A stretch of 64,000 nucleotides of DNA from Stappia sp. MMSF_3263 (lineage in GTDB: Bacteria > Pseudomonadota > Alphaproteobacteria > Rhizobiales > Stappiaceae). Positions 1-11,593 of the stretch are shown here, in pieces. Positions within the stretch are counted from its first letter, which is position 1, and each line of letters starts with the position of its first letter. The stretch spans positions 1 to 64,000 of the forward strand of contig NZ_JASHIK010000009.1 in NCBI RefSeq assembly GCF_030733745.1. Direction: 5' to 3'. The position numbers and the translations under genes were made by a program. The notes under the pieces were generated by a model that searched no databases, was not told the origin of the DNA, and saw only the letters and a program-made list of their open reading frames with translations.

Positions 1-50
1 GGACCGGAAAAGCGGATGCTGTCGGGGCGGCCCTGCCGGGCAGCCTTCTG

Positions 51-1229
51 CTAGCGGCTTCCCCGGTCGATGGATGCGGAGATCGGCACCAGTTGCAGGC
101 CGCGTTCTTCCAGGTCGCGTGACCATTTCGCAAGCTCGTCGATGGTCACGGGCAGGGCGCTGGCAACGCCCACGGCGATGCCCTGCGCCCGGGCGGTGCC
201 TTCCAGCTGCAGCAGCCGGGCGGTGATCTCCTTTGGCCGGGGCACGTCGTCTATGACGAGGTCGGCATGGGAGAAGGGGGTGCGCATGCCGCTTGCGGTG
301 GCGGTCGCCTTGCTGCGCGAGGAAGAACCGTCATCGACATACATCAGCCCGCGTTTGGTGATCTCGCCAAGCAGCATCTCCAGCGAGGATTCGGCCGAGG
401 TGAAGCGCGCGCCCATGTAGTTCATCACCCCGACATAGTTGCTCATCCGGCTGAGCAGCCAGGCAAGCCGGTCGCGCAATTCGCCGGTCGAGTTGCTGAC
501 CAGCAGCGTATGCGGGCCCGGATCGTTGTCGGGATAGTCGAACGGCTCCATCGGCAGTTGCAGCAGCAACTCGTGCCCGTCGCGCCGCGCCTGCTGCATC
601 CAGCGGTCGATGCTGGCGCCATAGGGCGCAAAGGCAAGCGTGATGTCGGGCGGCAGCCGGTCGATTGCGGCCTGCGTGCCCGTCTGGGAAAGGCCCAGCC
701 CGCCAACGATGATCGCGATCTTGGGAACAGAGGAGAACGACTGGCTTGCCGGCCTTGCATAGACGTCGAGCGGCCGCAGGCCGCCGTCCGAGACGACGGG
801 CATCGCTCCGTGCGGCCCGGCCTCGATGACGCGCGCATCCGGCCGCACCGACAGGGATGCGGTCGACACCATCGCGGCCTCGCTCGGATGCGGTCCGGAA
901 TTCTGTTCGCCCACGGGTTTGGGTTCGAAGCGCGGGCCGAGCGTTTCGGCACGCTGGCCGGCCCCCTTGCCGGCCTCCTGTCCCTGATCGGGCAGAGAGG
1001 GCCGAATCTCGACGACGCCGAAGTCGCGGGCGGAGAGGCCGTCGAGAGAGCGTTCGAGCGGGACCGACGCGGTCGGTTCGCCGCCGAGCGGATCGTTGAC
1101 GACACCGACCCAGACCAGCGCCGTGGTCAGGAGCACGGTTATGACGCCGGCGCCGATCAGGCCGAGAGGGAGGTTGAGATATTTTTTCTTGCCGAGCCCC
1201 AGCGGGGCCGACAGGTCATTCCCCGCCAT
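51..1229 (-). CDS. Divergent polysaccharide deacetylase family protein
   Basis: This is a 392-aa membrane-anchored protein. A single hydrophobic segment at about residues 20-42 is followed by a low-complexity linker rich in Pro, Gly and Ala. The conserved domain runs from about residue 170 (PKIAIIVGGLGLS) to the end. The family is the 'divergent' NodB-like polysaccharide deacetylases (DUF610/YibQ-like), which are periplasmic. Recognisable motifs are GVMNYMGARFT and LMYVDDGSSSRS; in most relatives the first reads NNHMGS, so a Tyr stands where His is usual. The gene lies downstream of the EnvC-like and CtpA genes on the same strand with a 77-bp gap, an order common in Rhizobiales and suggestive of a cell-wall or division role. 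Its substrate is not known. Confidence 0.88.
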   Translation of the reverse strand: MAGNDLSAPLGLGKKKYLNLPLGLIGAGVITVLLTTALVWVGVVNDPLGGEPTASVPLERSLDGLSARDFGVVEIRPSLPDQGQEAGKGAGQRAETLGPRFEPKPVGEQNSGPHPSEAAMVSTASLSVRPDARVIEAGPHGAMPVVSDGGLRPLDVYARPASQSFSSVPKIAIIVGGLGLSQTGTQAAIDRLPPDITLAFAPYGASIDRWMQQARRDGHELLLQLPMEPFDYPDNDPGPHTLLVSNSTGELRDRLAWLLSRMSNYVGVMNYMGARFTSAESSLEMLLGEITKRGLMYVDDGSSSRSKATATASGMRTPFSHADLVIDDVPRPKEITARLLQLEGTARAQGIAVGVASALPVTIDELAKWSRDLEERGLQLVPISASIDRGSR

Positions 1230-1306
1230 GATGCCTCATCTTGGTTGTGACGGGCGGATGCGGCGGTCCCTCCCTTGGGCCGCCGCATCCGGTCAGTTTC
1301 GCGGGA

Positions 1307-2644
1307 TCAGTTCGGGATACCGGCCTTCTGGTCGCCAACCGGCGGGAAGGCGCTGTTCACCTGGACGCCGTTGAGCAGGTCGAGCGCCAGCTTGAGCTGG
1401 GCGTCGTCCTTGGGATCCGGCGGCACGTAGGCCTGGCTGCCGGAGCTTTCCTCGCCGTCGCCTTCGCCCTGCAGGTGGCCGCGCAGGCCCGCCTCGCCCT
1501 TGGTCTCGGCATTGCCCTTGAGCTCATCGGGAAGCTCCTGGAGCACCTCGATGTCCGGGGTGATGCCCTTTGCCTGGATGGAGACGCCGGATGGCGTGTA
1601 ATAGCGTGCCGTGGTCAGGCGGATGGCGCCGTTGGCGCCCAGCGGCACGATGGTCTGCACCGACCCCTTGCCGAAGGAGCGCGTACCCAGCACCGTCGCG
1701 CGGCGATGGTCCTGCAGCGCGCCTGCGACGATCTCCGAGGCCGACGCCGAGCCGCCATTGACCAGGACGATGACCGGCAGGCCCTCGGTGAGGTCGCCGG
1801 ACCGGGCATTGTAGCGCTGCGTCTCGTCGTTGTTGCGACCGCGCGTCGAGACGATCTCGCCCCGCTGCAGGAACGCGTCGGAAACCGCGATCGCCTGGTC
1901 GAGCAGGCCGCCGGGATTGTTGCGCAGGTCGAGCACGTAGCCCTTCAGCTTGTCCGGGCCGATCGTCTTTGCCAGCTCGTCGATGCTGTCCTTCAGGCCG
2001 TCATAGGTCTGCTCGTTGAACTGGGTGACGCGAACATATCCGACGGAGCCTTCCTCGCGGTGGCGCACGGAACGGATGCGGATGACGTCGCGGGTGATCG
2101 TCAGCTTGATCGGCTCGGCGGCGCCCTCGCGGCGGATGGTCAGGTCGATGCCCGTGTTGACCGGTCCGCGCATCTTCTCGACGGCCTCGGAAAGGGTCAG
2201 GCCCTGGATCTGCTCGCCGTCGAGATGGGTGATCAGATCGCCGGCCAGCACACCAGCCTTGTAGGCGGGCGTGTCGTCGATCGGCGTCACCACCTTGACG
2301 AGACCATCTTCCATGGTGACCTCGATGCCAAGGCCGCCAAACTCGCCGCGGGTCTGAACCTGCATGTCGCGGAAGTGCTTCGGCGAGAGATAGCTCGAAT
2401 GCGGGTCGAGCGAACTCAGCATGCCGTTGATCGCGGATTCGATCAGCGCCGCATCATCGGGCACCTCGACATAGTCGGACCGGACCCGCTCGAACACGTC
2501 GCCAAACAGGTTGAGTTGCCGATAGGTGTCGGAGGCTGCGGCATTGGCCACGCCACTGACGCGCACCGGCATCTGCGAGAGGGCGGTGATGGTCGCGCCG
2601 CCAATGAGCGCGCCGACCAGCAACAGGGAAGCTTTCCGAATCAT
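1307..2644 (-). CDS. ctpA: S41 family C-terminal processing peptidase
   Basis: This is a periplasmic serine protease of the tail-specific/CtpA family, 445 aa from the chosen start. It has an N-terminal signal or anchor (MIRKASLLLVGALIGGA), a PDZ domain at about residues 75-160 and an S41 domain after it. The catalytic Ser lies in GGSASASE and the catalytic Lys in SFGKGSVQ. The start MIRKAS was preferred to an upstream in-frame codon 33 bp earlier because its ATG overlaps the stop of the EnvC-like gene (ATGA), the usual arrangement for translational coupling. CtpA proteases trim C termini of envelope proteins, including peptidoglycan hydrolases; pairing with an amidase activator fits that role. 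Confidence 0.95.
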   Translation of the reverse strand: MIRKASLLLVGALIGGATITALSQMPVRVSGVANAAASDTYRQLNLFGDVFERVRSDYVEVPDDAALIESAINGMLSSLDPHSSYLSPKHFRDMQVQTRGEFGGLGIEVTMEDGLVKVVTPIDDTPAYKAGVLAGDLITHLDGEQIQGLTLSEAVEKMRGPVNTGIDLTIRREGAAEPIKLTITRDVIRIRSVRHREEGSVGYVRVTQFNEQTYDGLKDSIDELAKTIGPDKLKGYVLDLRNNPGGLLDQAIAVSDAFLQRGEIVSTRGRNNDETQRYNARSGDLTEGLPVIVLVNGGSASASEIVAGALQDHRRATVLGTRSFGKGSVQTIVPLGANGAIRLTTARYYTPSGVSIQAKGITPDIEVLQELPDELKGNAETKGEAGLRGHLQGEGDGEESSGSQAYVPPDPKDDAQLKLALDLLNGVQVNSAFPPVGDQKAGIPN

Positions 2645-4035
2645 CCGCGAGCCTTTTCTTCTTCGGGCCGAGCCCACCAGGGGGTGGGGTCGATCGAAAC
2701 GCCGTCTTTCCTAAATTCAACATAGAGCACCGGTTGCGGTGCCGCGAGGTCGAGCGTGGCGGCGCTGGCGACGCGCGTCTCGCCCATGGTTGCGACGGGT
2801 TCTCCCGCCAGCACGAACTGTCCCTGCTCCACATTCGTCCTGTCCATGCCGGCCAGGAGAATATGATATCCGTCGCCGGCGTTCAGGATCAAGACCTGCC
2901 CGTAGGAGCGGAACGGCCCGGCATAGACGACCCATCCATCGGCCGGGGCCACGACCTGGGCCCCCGTCCGCGCCGCGATCGAGCGTCCCTGCGTGCGGCC
3001 GCCGAACCCGTCATCCATGCCGTAGTCGCGCAGCACCGCCCCGGTGACCGGCGTGTTGATCCGCCCCTTCGCCTCGGTGAAGGCGAAGGCCGGCGCCAGC
3101 CGGCCCGGGTCGCGGGAGGGATCGGCGGAGGCCGTTCGCGTCTTCCGCTCTTCGGTTGCCCGTCTTGCGGCCTCTGCCGCCTCGCGGGCGCTGGTGATGT
3201 CTCTCTCGAGTGTCGCGATCAGGTCCTTCAGCGAGCTTGCGTCCTGGGCGAGCTGTTCGGAGCGCGCCTTTTCCTGCGCCAGTTCCGCCTCGCTCGTTTC
3301 GCGCTCGCGCTTTTTCGACGAGACCAGAAGCTCGACCCGGGTGCGTTCTTCCGCCAGCCGGCGGGCATCGGCAACGAGCCGGTCGCGTTCGGCGGCACTG
3401 GAAACCTTGAGCTGTCGCAGTGACGCAAGATCGCTTGCCAGCGCCTGGGCCTCGAGGCTCAACTCCGGCATCACCGCATTCAGCAGCAGCGCGCTGCGCA
3501 CCGCGCCGAGCGCATCCTTCGGCCGCACGGCAAGCGGCGGCGGCGGATGCCGGCCGATGCGCTGCAGGGCCGAGAGCACCTCGGCCAGCACGTCCTGCCG
3601 TTCGACAAGGGAAGCGCGCACTGCGTCCTCGTTCTCTCCCAGGCGGCGCAACCGGTCTTCGGTCGCCGCCAGTTGCTCCTCCAGGCGCGTCACCCGCTGC
3701 GCCGTGCGCAGGAGATCGGCATTCAGGGCCTGTCGATCACGCTCGATGGCCCGAATCTCCCGGGCCAGTGCCGCCTGCCTGTCGGATGACAGAGACAGGT
3801 CGCGGGTCAGCGCCGACAACTCTTCCTCGCGCCGGGCCTTGCGTTCGGCAAGCGGCTGTTGGGTCTCGTCGGTCCCGCTTGCCGCCTCGCCTGTATCCGG
3901 TTCTTCGCCCGCCATCTCCTCGCTGGCCATGGCCGTGGCCGGCTGCAGGACATGCGCCGCCGGACCGGCAGCGAGGGCAAGGGAAACCAGCACCAGGGCT
4001 GTCCGCATGGTCTCACTAGGCAGTTTGTCGCGCAT
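2641..4035 (-). CDS. EnvC-like murein hydrolase activator (degenerate M23/LytM)
   Basis: The protein is 464 aa: an N-terminal signal peptide, a long Glu/Arg/Ala-rich coiled coil at about residues 60-290, and a C-terminal LytM/M23 fold at about 325-455. The usual M23 zinc ligands are not seen: the HxGxD position reads GRSIAAR and the final HxH region reads LYVEF. It is therefore probably a non-catalytic amidase activator in the EnvC manner, acting at the septum in the periplasm. The first ATG has a GGAG sequence about 6 nt upstream; a second ATG nine codons later is possible. It is the first gene of a three-gene unit with ctpA and the deacetylase. Confidence 0.9.
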   Translation of the reverse strand: MRDKLPSETMRTALVLVSLALAAGPAAHVLQPATAMASEEMAGEEPDTGEAASGTDETQQPLAERKARREEELSALTRDLSLSSDRQAALAREIRAIERDRQALNADLLRTAQRVTRLEEQLAATEDRLRRLGENEDAVRASLVERQDVLAEVLSALQRIGRHPPPPLAVRPKDALGAVRSALLLNAVMPELSLEAQALASDLASLRQLKVSSAAERDRLVADARRLAEERTRVELLVSSKKRERETSEAELAQEKARSEQLAQDASSLKDLIATLERDITSAREAAEAARRATEERKTRTASADPSRDPGRLAPAFAFTEAKGRINTPVTGAVLRDYGMDDGFGGRTQGRSIAARTGAQVVAPADGWVVYAGPFRSYGQVLILNAGDGYHILLAGMDRTNVEQGQFVLAGEPVATMGETRVASAATLDLAAPQPVLYVEFRKDGVSIDPTPWWARPEEEKARG

Positions 4036-4147
4036 CCACCACTCCGCCCGCGTCTGTCGCGGCGACCTCGCGCGGCGGATTGTCCTCCGTCATGCGCAAG
4101 GCCCGCGGGACGGGCTGAAAATCGAGTGATCAGCTTGCCCCAGGGAC

Positions 4148-4204
4148 GTTAACGAAACGTCAACCCTAACGAATGGTAAACCGTTCAATCCTGCCTTCGT
4201 TAAC
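4148..4204. promoter_or_regulatory. Inverted repeat and candidate CtrA-like box upstream of the envC-like gene
   Basis: The 228-bp gap between rlmH and the envC-like gene carries GTTAACGAA at 4148-4156 and its exact reverse complement TTCGTTAAC at 4196-4204. Within it, 4149-4163 reads TTAA-N7-TCAA, one mismatch from the alphaproteobacterial CtrA consensus TTAA-N7-TTAA. CtrA governs division and envelope genes in this class, so control of the downstream genes is plausible. This is an inference from motif similarity only. Confidence 0.3.
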
Positions 4205-4263
4205 ACCCCTAGACGAGAAATAGGGCGGAATACGGGCAGAATTACCCCTCGGCAGTCCGGTTT

Positions 4264-4746
4264 TCAGCTTCGGTGATAGGGATGCCCCGACAGGATCGTC
4301 ACCGCGCGGTAGAGTTGCTCGGCTGCGAGCGCGCGCACGATCTGGTGCGGCCAGGTCATCGGGCCGAAGGCCAGCGTCAGGCGCGCCGCCTGCCGCACGG
4401 CCTCGCCATGTCCGTCCGGACCACCGATCACGAGCGCCAGATCGCCGGTGCCGGCATCGCGCAGGCCCGCGAGCTGTTCGGCGAATGCCTCGCTGGTCAG
4501 CGTCTTTCCGGTTTCGTCGAGCGCAAAAATCGCCGCTCCCGCCGGGATTGCCGCCAGCAGTGCGCGCGCCTCCTCGCTCTTGCGGTCCTCCGCGCGGGCG
4601 CCGCGTGATTCGGGTAGTTCGGCAACCGACAGCGGACCCAGCGAAACGGCGCGCCCGGCCTTGGCCACGCGTCCTTCGTAGCGGTCGAACAACTCGCGCT
4701 CGGGTCCCGACTTCAGCCGTCCGATACAGGCTATGTGCAGGCGCAT
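4264..4746 (-). CDS. rlmH: 23S rRNA (pseudouridine1915-N3)-methyltransferase
   Basis: RlmH is a SPOUT-class enzyme that methylates pseudouridine 1915 in helix 69 of 23S rRNA on the assembled ribosome. The protein is 160 aa, the normal size. It begins MRLHIACIGR, as the family does; the reading frame stays open 14 codons upstream but that extension has no family likeness. The trefoil-knot SAM site shows GGPDGHG, and the C terminus ends in LSGHPYHRS, which matches the conserved family tail. It sits in the rlmH-rsfS-nadD cluster typical of many bacteria. Confidence 0.96.
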   Translation of the reverse strand: MRLHIACIGRLKSGPERELFDRYEGRVAKAGRAVSLGPLSVAELPESRGARAEDRKSEEARALLAAIPAGAAIFALDETGKTLTSEAFAEQLAGLRDAGTGDLALVIGGPDGHGEAVRQAARLTLAFGPMTWPHQIVRALAAEQLYRAVTILSGHPYHRS

Positions 4747-4845
4747 CCGGTATCCGTGCCTTGCCGGGGAGGAGCGAAAGAACTCCATCCCCGCCGCCGG
4801 GTATGCGGCGGGTCCCTTTCCGGCGTGCTCAGTTGCCGCCTCGGC

Positions 4846-5256
4846 TCAGCCGGCGTAATGCACCGGCGCGCTCACATCCGCCGACCACAGCTTCTCGATA
4901 TTGTAGAAGTCGCGGACCTCGGGGCGGAACACGTGAACGATCACGTCGCCTGCATCGATGAGCACCCAGTCGCACTGTGGTGCTCCCTCGATCTTGGCAT
5001 TGCCATGACCGGCATCCTTGAGGTCGCTCTGCAGGTGATCGGCGATGGCGCCGACATGCCTGTGCGAACGTCCCGATGCGACGATGACCTGGTCGGCCAT
5101 CGGCGATTTGCCGGTGATGTCGATGGTGACGATGTCCTCGGCCTTGGAATCCGAAAGGGAGGTGAGGACGGTGTCGAGCAGGCTCGCACGCCCATGCGTG
5201 CCGCCTGCTGCGGGATGAGGAGCGGCTGCCGCCGTCGCCTCGGGTTCAAAGATCAT
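4846..5256 (-). CDS. rsfS: Ribosomal silencing factor RsfS
   Basis: RsfS binds L14 on the 50S subunit and blocks subunit joining when nutrients are scarce. The 136-aa protein has a variable N-terminal stretch of about 25 residues and then the conserved fold, including DITGKSPMADQVIVASGRS and the C-terminal WVLIDAGDVIVHVF followed by FYNIEKLW. Gene position between rlmH and nadD is the conserved context. Confidence 0.95.
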   Translation of the reverse strand: MIFEPEATAAAAPHPAAGGTHGRASLLDTVLTSLSDSKAEDIVTIDITGKSPMADQVIVASGRSHRHVGAIADHLQSDLKDAGHGNAKIEGAPQCDWVLIDAGDVIVHVFRPEVRDFYNIEKLWSADVSAPVHYAG

Positions 5257-5512
5257 GCTCAGACGGATAGCCTTTCATCCGGTTCGCCCGGCCGCCCGAA
5301 AGGGTTGGTGCCGGTCAGTCCTGCCGACCGCATCGCCGCGACGTCTGCGTCCCGAAGGGCGGGTCTCGTCGTCGGTCGATCCGCGGATCGCGCCGATTGG
5401 GCACAGGACCTGCCGGCCGGCGGGTGTTCTGTACCCGGCCTTCTACGCCAGAACTTCGCCTAAAGCGACTCTTCTGACGCTGGGGATAGAGTGGCCCTGC
5501 TTGGTGGCGTTT
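5257..5512. other. Intergenic gap between rsfS and nadD; nothing recognised
   Basis: This 256-bp GC-rich stretch separates rsfS from nadD. Open frames exist but none has family likeness or a clear ribosome binding site. It probably holds the rsfS promoter or leader. Confidence 0.4.
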
Positions 5513-6157
5513 TCAAGACATCCGCGTGCCGGCCTGCCCGGCCCGGATCCGTGTCGAGGAGGACGGGTCCCGGGGACCGTGCAGAAAGGTCCAGGCCGGA
5601 GCCCGTTCCCTGGCCACAAGGCCCGCGTCCTGCTCGTCGATCCGCCAGCGGGAAAATGTCTGCGCGGCCGGCGACCAGAGTGCCGAAAGCGTTGCGCCCG
5701 GGCGGTCGATCACGGCGACGGGGACGCTCTCCATCAGCCCGCGCCAGTCCTGCCAGCGGTGGAAGCCGGCGAGATTGTCGGCTCCCATGATCCAGACGAA
5801 CCGCAGCCGCGGCCGCTTCTGTCGCAGCAGGTCCACCGTGCGGGCGCTGTAGCTGGTGCCGAGCCGCGTCTCCAGCGCGGTCACCCGCATGCGCGGATGG
5901 CGGGCGAGGGCCGCCACCGCATCGAGGCGCTCGCCCAGCGGGGCGAGCTGCGCGTGATCCTTCAGCGGATTGCCCGGGGTCACCAGCCACCAGAGCTGGT
6001 CGAGCCCGAGTCGCGACAGGGCGACGTCCGCGACGAGCCGGTGGCCTGAATGCGGCGGATTGAACGATCCGCCGAACAGGCCGATGACATTGCCGGGTTC
6101 CGCATGCGGAATCGCCGTCCGCGGATCGTCGCGCGGATCGGTCGCGGTGGCGCGCAT
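5513..6157 (-). CDS. nadD: Nicotinate-nucleotide adenylyltransferase
   Basis: NadD adenylates nicotinate mononucleotide in NAD biosynthesis. The 214-aa protein has the nucleotidyltransferase signature GLFGGSFNPPHSGH at about residues 25-38, and the conserved SSSTRIR motif near the C terminus (family ISSTxIR). The start overlaps no gene but lies one base from the proA stop, so nadD is probably co-transcribed with proBA. The N-terminal 20 residues are variable and a slightly later start cannot be excluded. Confidence 0.95.
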   Translation of the reverse strand: MRATATDPRDDPRTAIPHAEPGNVIGLFGGSFNPPHSGHRLVADVALSRLGLDQLWWLVTPGNPLKDHAQLAPLGERLDAVAALARHPRMRVTALETRLGTSYSARTVDLLRQKRPRLRFVWIMGADNLAGFHRWQDWRGLMESVPVAVIDRPGATLSALWSPAAQTFSRWRIDEQDAGLVARERAPAWTFLHGPRDPSSSTRIRAGQAGTRMS

Positions 6158-7444
6158 TCAGGGGCGCACCTGACCCGTACCGTGGACGCGGTACTTGAAG
6201 CTCGTCAGCTGCTCGACGCCAACCGGTCCGCGCGCATGCATGCGTCCCGTTGCGATGCCGATCTCGCCGCCCATGCCGAACTCGCCGCCATCGGCGAACT
6301 GGGTCGAGGCATTATGCGTGAGAATGGCCGAATCCACCTCGGCGAAGAACTTCGCGGCCGCCTCCGGATCGTCGGTAACGATGCCGTCGGTATGATGCGA
6401 TCCGTAGGTCTCGATATGCCCGATCGCGTCGTCGAGACCGTCGACCACACGCACGGAAAGGATGCTGTCGAGATATTCCGTGCGCCAGTCTTCCTCGCTC
6501 GCCGGAACGGCCTCGGGAATGGCCGCGCAGACCTCGGCATCGCCGCGCAGCTCGCAGCCTGCCGCGACCAGCGCCTTGCAGATCGGCGCCAGATGGGTGT
6601 CCTTCACCGCCCGGTCGACGAGCAGGGTCTCCATTGCGCCGCAGATGCCGGTGCGCCGCATCTTGGCATTGGCGGCGATGGCAACCGCCATGTCGAGATC
6701 GGCCTTCCTGTCGATGACGATGTGGCAGAGGCCTTCCAGATGGGCGAAGACGGGCACCCGCGCCTCGTCCTGCACGCGGGCGACAAGGCTCTTGCCACCG
6801 CGCGGCACGATCACGTCGAGCGCACCGCCCAGGCCCTTCAGCATTTCGCCGACGGCCGCCCGGTCGGTCACCGGCACCACCTGGATGGCGTCTTCCGGAA
6901 GGCCGGCCTCGGCAAGGCCGGCGGCGAGCGCTGCATGGATTGCGCGGTTGGAGCGGATCGTGTCCGAACCGCCGCGCAGGATCACCGCATTGCCGGCCTT
7001 GAGGCACAGCGCACCGGCATCGGCGGTCACGTTCGGGCGGCTCTCGTAGATGACGCCGATGACGCCGAGCGGCGTGCGCACCCGCTCGATCCTGAGGCCG
7101 TTGGGCCGCTCCCATGCGGCGATCACGCCGCCGACCGGGTCCTCGAGTGCTGCCACCGCCTCGATGCCGGCGGCGATCGCCTCGATGCGCTCCTCGTTCA
7201 AGGTGCCGCGGTCGAGATAGGCGGCGGTCTGGCCGTTCGCCGTCATCGCCGCGATATCCTCGGCATTGGCGGCCAGGATCCCGGCACTGGCCGCACGCAC
7301 CTTGCCCGCCATCGCGGCAAGCGCGCGGTTCTTGGCGGCCGCGTCGAGCGTCGCCAGCCGGCGCGCGGCCTTGCGTGCCCTCGCGCCCATGTCGAGCATC
7401 AGCGCCGCGATGTCACCGCCTCCGGTCGTTGCCCGTTCAAGCAT
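6158..7444 (-). CDS. proA: Gamma-glutamyl phosphate reductase
   Basis: ProA performs the second step of proline synthesis, reducing gamma-glutamyl phosphate to glutamate semialdehyde with NADPH. The 428-aa protein is an aldehyde dehydrogenase-fold enzyme of full length, with the nucleophilic Cys in [13 protein letters not shown] and the family stretch [19 protein letters not shown] near the end. Its start overlaps the proB stop by 8 bp. Confidence 0.97.
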   Translation of the reverse strand: MLERATTGGGDIAALMLDMGARARKAARRLATLDAAAKNRALAAMAGKVRAASAGILAANAEDIAAMTANGQTAAYLDRGTLNEERIEAIAAGIEAVAALEDPVGGVIAAWERPNGLRIERVRTPLGVIGVIYESRPNVTADAGALCLKAGNAVILRGGSDTIRSNRAIHAALAAGLAEAGLPEDAIQVVPVTDRAAVGEMLKGLGGALDVIVPRGGKSLVARVQDEARVPVFAHLEGLCHIVIDRKADLDMAVAIAANAKMRRTGICGAMETLLVDRAVKDTHLAPICKALVAAGCELRGDAEVCAAIPEAVPASEEDWRTEYLDSILSVRVVDGLDDAIGHIETYGSHHTDGIVTDDPEAAAKFFAEVDSAILTHNASTQFADGGEFGMGGEIGIATGRMHARGPVGVEQLTSFKYRVHGTGQVRP

Positions 7445-8684
7445 CGTCCCGCACTCCCCTTGCCGTGCCGTCGCGCGCGGCCTGTCCCGTTTCGTCCGTT
7501 TGCCCGCTTAGCACGAGATCGTCGCGATGCACCATCTCGGCCCGTCCGGCATAGCCGAGGATCGCCTCGATCTCGCGGCTGTTGCGCCCCATGATCAACT
7601 GCGCCTCGGGGTGATCGTAGGCGACGATGCCGCGACCGATGTCGCGCCCGTCCGGCCCGACGATGCGCACCGCATCGCCCCGGCTGAAGGTTCCGTCCAC
7701 CTGGCGCACGCCTGCCGGCAGCAGGCTGCGACCGGCGATCACCGCCTTGATCGCGCCGGCATCGAGCGCCAGCGCCCCGCGCGGCTCCAGATGGCCGCCG
7801 ATCCACGCCTTGCGCGCACTGGCCGGGGTGGAGCGGGCCAGGAACCAGGTCGCCCGTCCCCCGCCTTCCAGATAGGCCAGCGGATTGAGCCGCTTGCCGC
7901 TGGCGATCGCCATTGTCGTTCCCGCCGAGGTGGCGATCTTTGCGGCATCGATCTTGGTGCGCATGCCGCCGCGCGAAAGTTCCGAGCCGGCGGCACCGGC
8001 CATCGCCTCGATCTCGGCCGTGATCGCCGGCACTTGCGGAAGGAACACCGCGTCCGGATTGGTTGCCGGCGGAGCGGTGTAGAGCCCGTCCACATCCGAC
8101 AGAAGCACCAGGCAATCGGCGCTCGCCATGGTCGCGACGCGCGCCGCCAGGCGGTCGTTGTCGCCATAGCGGATCTCGGAGGTCGCCACCGTGTCGTTCT
8201 CGTTGACGATCGGCACGGCGCCGAGCTTCAGCAGCATGTTGAGCGTTTCGCGGGCGTTGAGATAGCGCCGCCGCTCTTCCGTGTCGCCGAGGGTCAGGAG
8301 CACCTGGCCGGCGGTCAACTGGCGCGCGCCGAGCGCCTCCGCATAGGCCTGCGCCAGCGCCACCTGGCCGACGGAGGCGGCCGCCTGCGCCTGTTCGAGC
8401 TTCAAGGGGCCGCGCGGCAGTTTCAGCACGCCGCGCCCGAGCGCGATGGCGCCCGACGAGACGACGATCAGCTCGCAGCCGGCGCGGGCCAGCAAGGCGA
8501 GATCGTCGGCGAGCGCGTCGAGCCAGTCGCGTTTCAGCCGGCCGTCCTCGACCAGAAGGGCCGAGCCGATCTTGACGACGACGCGGCGATAGCCGGTGAG
8601 GCGGTTGCCCGCGGGGGATGTGTTTGCGAGGGAGGTTCCCGAGCCGTCCTTACCCGTTACGGCGGCCTCTTTGCTGGTGGACAT
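7437..8684 (-). CDS. proB: Glutamate 5-kinase
   Basis: ProB phosphorylates the gamma-carboxyl of glutamate, the first and feedback-controlled step to proline. From the chosen ATG the protein is 415 aa, with an amino acid kinase domain starting at [13 protein letters not shown] and a C-terminal PUA domain at about residues 310-395. A frame extension 20 codons upstream exists but the MSTSKEA start is closer to the family length. It overlaps proA, and obgE lies 90 bp upstream on the same strand, giving the common obgE-proB-proA order. Confidence 0.96.
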   Translation of the reverse strand: MSTSKEAAVTGKDGSGTSLANTSPAGNRLTGYRRVVVKIGSALLVEDGRLKRDWLDALADDLALLARAGCELIVVSSGAIALGRGVLKLPRGPLKLEQAQAAASVGQVALAQAYAEALGARQLTAGQVLLTLGDTEERRRYLNARETLNMLLKLGAVPIVNENDTVATSEIRYGDNDRLAARVATMASADCLVLLSDVDGLYTAPPATNPDAVFLPQVPAITAEIEAMAGAAGSELSRGGMRTKIDAAKIATSAGTTMAIASGKRLNPLAYLEGGGRATWFLARSTPASARKAWIGGHLEPRGALALDAGAIKAVIAGRSLLPAGVRQVDGTFSRGDAVRIVGPDGRDIGRGIVAYDHPEAQLIMGRNSREIEAILGYAGRAEMVHRDDLVLSGQTDETGQAARDGTARGVRDDA

Positions 8685-8774
8685 GTGCGTCTGGGTCCGT
8701 GAGCTTCCTGCCCGAAGCGGGCGAGATGACGAAAGGGGCGGCATGGTGCCCGGGTCGCGATCCCGGCAGCACCG

Positions 8775-10391
<1,617 letters not shown>

Positions 10392-10395
<4 letters not shown>

Positions 10396-10970
10396 TGCGC
10401 CGCCTCCGTTTGCCGACGTTCATCCCGTTCCAGGCGCAGGACGACATTCTCCACCTCGCGACCAAGAGCCTTCGACCGGCGCGTCGTTCGCCCCGTTTCG
10501 CGAAAGCCGAGCCGTGCCAGCACCTTGCGCGAGGCGGCGTTGTCGGTAAAGGCGCGCGCCGCGACGGCCGTGCAGCCATGTGCGGCGAACGCCCAGTCGA
10601 GTGCGGCGACCGCCGCCTCGCCCGCATAGCCGAAACCCTGGAAGGGCCGGCCGATCCAGTAGCCGAGCGTCGGGCAGTCCGGATGCTCGGCCAGGTCGCC
10701 CGGCGCCGTGATGCTGACAAGCCCGATCAGGATGCCGCCAAGCGTCACTGCGAAGGCCGCTTCGCCGCTCACCGGATCCTGGTCCGCCGCCGCCGCGATG
10801 AAATCCGCCGTCGCCCCGTCCTCGGGCGGCCAGGGCAGGCTCGTCATCCAGCGCAAGACCTCGAAGTCATGGACGCACAGCGTGTCGATCGCGCCTGCGT
10901 CCGCCTGTTGAAGCGGACGCAGGACAAGTCGCCGCGTTGCGATGCGTTCGTTCAGGCGCTGACGAGACAT
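10392..10970 (-). CDS. GNAT family N-acetyltransferase (tandem copy 2)
   Basis: A 192-aa RimJ/RimL-type acetyltransferase. The start MSRQRLNERIATRRLVLRPL was chosen because it aligns with the two flanking paralogues; the frame stays open further upstream but is then inside the preceding gene. The acetyl-CoA loop reads GYWIGRPFQGFGYAGEA, and the following FRETGR resembles the FxxxG segment of the family. It overlaps the upstream GNAT gene by 19 bp and the downstream one by 4 bp. The substrate is unknown. Confidence 0.86.
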
Positions 10971-11572
10971 GACATCTGCCCCCAGCGCTTGAGGGCGCAC
11001 CAGGTGCTGCGGTCGAGCGCGAAGCGGTCGACGGAAACCGGTCCGCCGGCGCCGCGCGAGACGATCATTCCCTGGTCGACGAACTGGAAGCCGCACTTCA
11101 CCATGACCCGCCGCGAGGCCGGATTGGTGACACGGGCTGCGCCCGTCAGCCGCTCGATCCGTGTCGTCGAGAAGACATGGTCGATGGTGGCCTGCGCCGC
11201 CTCGGTGGCGTATCCCTGGCCCCAGAACGGCTCGCCGATCCAGTAGCCCAGATGCATCGGCCCGTCCTCGTCGAGCGTGCCGTAGCCGATCTCGCCGATG
11301 AAACGCCCGGTGGAGCGCATGCGGATCGCGAACTTGGCCCGGTTCACCTTGCGCGTGGCGGCCGTGGCGATCAGGTTGCGCCCGTCGGCGACGGTGAAGG
11401 GATGCGGCATCGAGGCGACCATGGTCGCGATGCGCCGGTTGTTGGCGAGAAAGACGATATCGGTGAGATCGTCCTGGCGCAGGGCGTCGAGCCTGAGCCT
11501 TTCGCTATCCTGGGGCCGGGCGGCCGCGCCCGGACTTTCTTCTTCCAGACCATCTTCGAGATCCGCAACCAT
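10952..11572 (-). CDS. GNAT family N-acetyltransferase (tandem copy 1)
   Basis: The first of three stacked GNAT genes, 206 aa. After a variable acidic N terminus of about 25 residues it shows the same pattern as its neighbours: LRLDALRQDDLTDIVFLANN, then GYWIGEPFWGQGYATEA as acetyl-CoA loop. It begins 22 bp from a strong terminator that closes the ribosomal-protein unit upstream, so it needs its own promoter or read-through. The substrate is unknown. Confidence 0.88.
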   Translation of the reverse strand: MVADLEDGLEEESPGAAARPQDSERLRLDALRQDDLTDIVFLANNRRIATMVASMPHPFTVADGRNLIATAATRKVNRAKFAIRMRSTGRFIGEIGYGTLDEDGPMHLGYWIGEPFWGQGYATEAAQATIDHVFSTTRIERLTGAARVTNPASRRVMVKCGFQFVDQGMIVSRGAGGPVSVDRFALDRSTWCALKRWGQMSCLVSA

Positions 11573-11593
11573 GGTGTCCTCCGGCGTTGCGAC

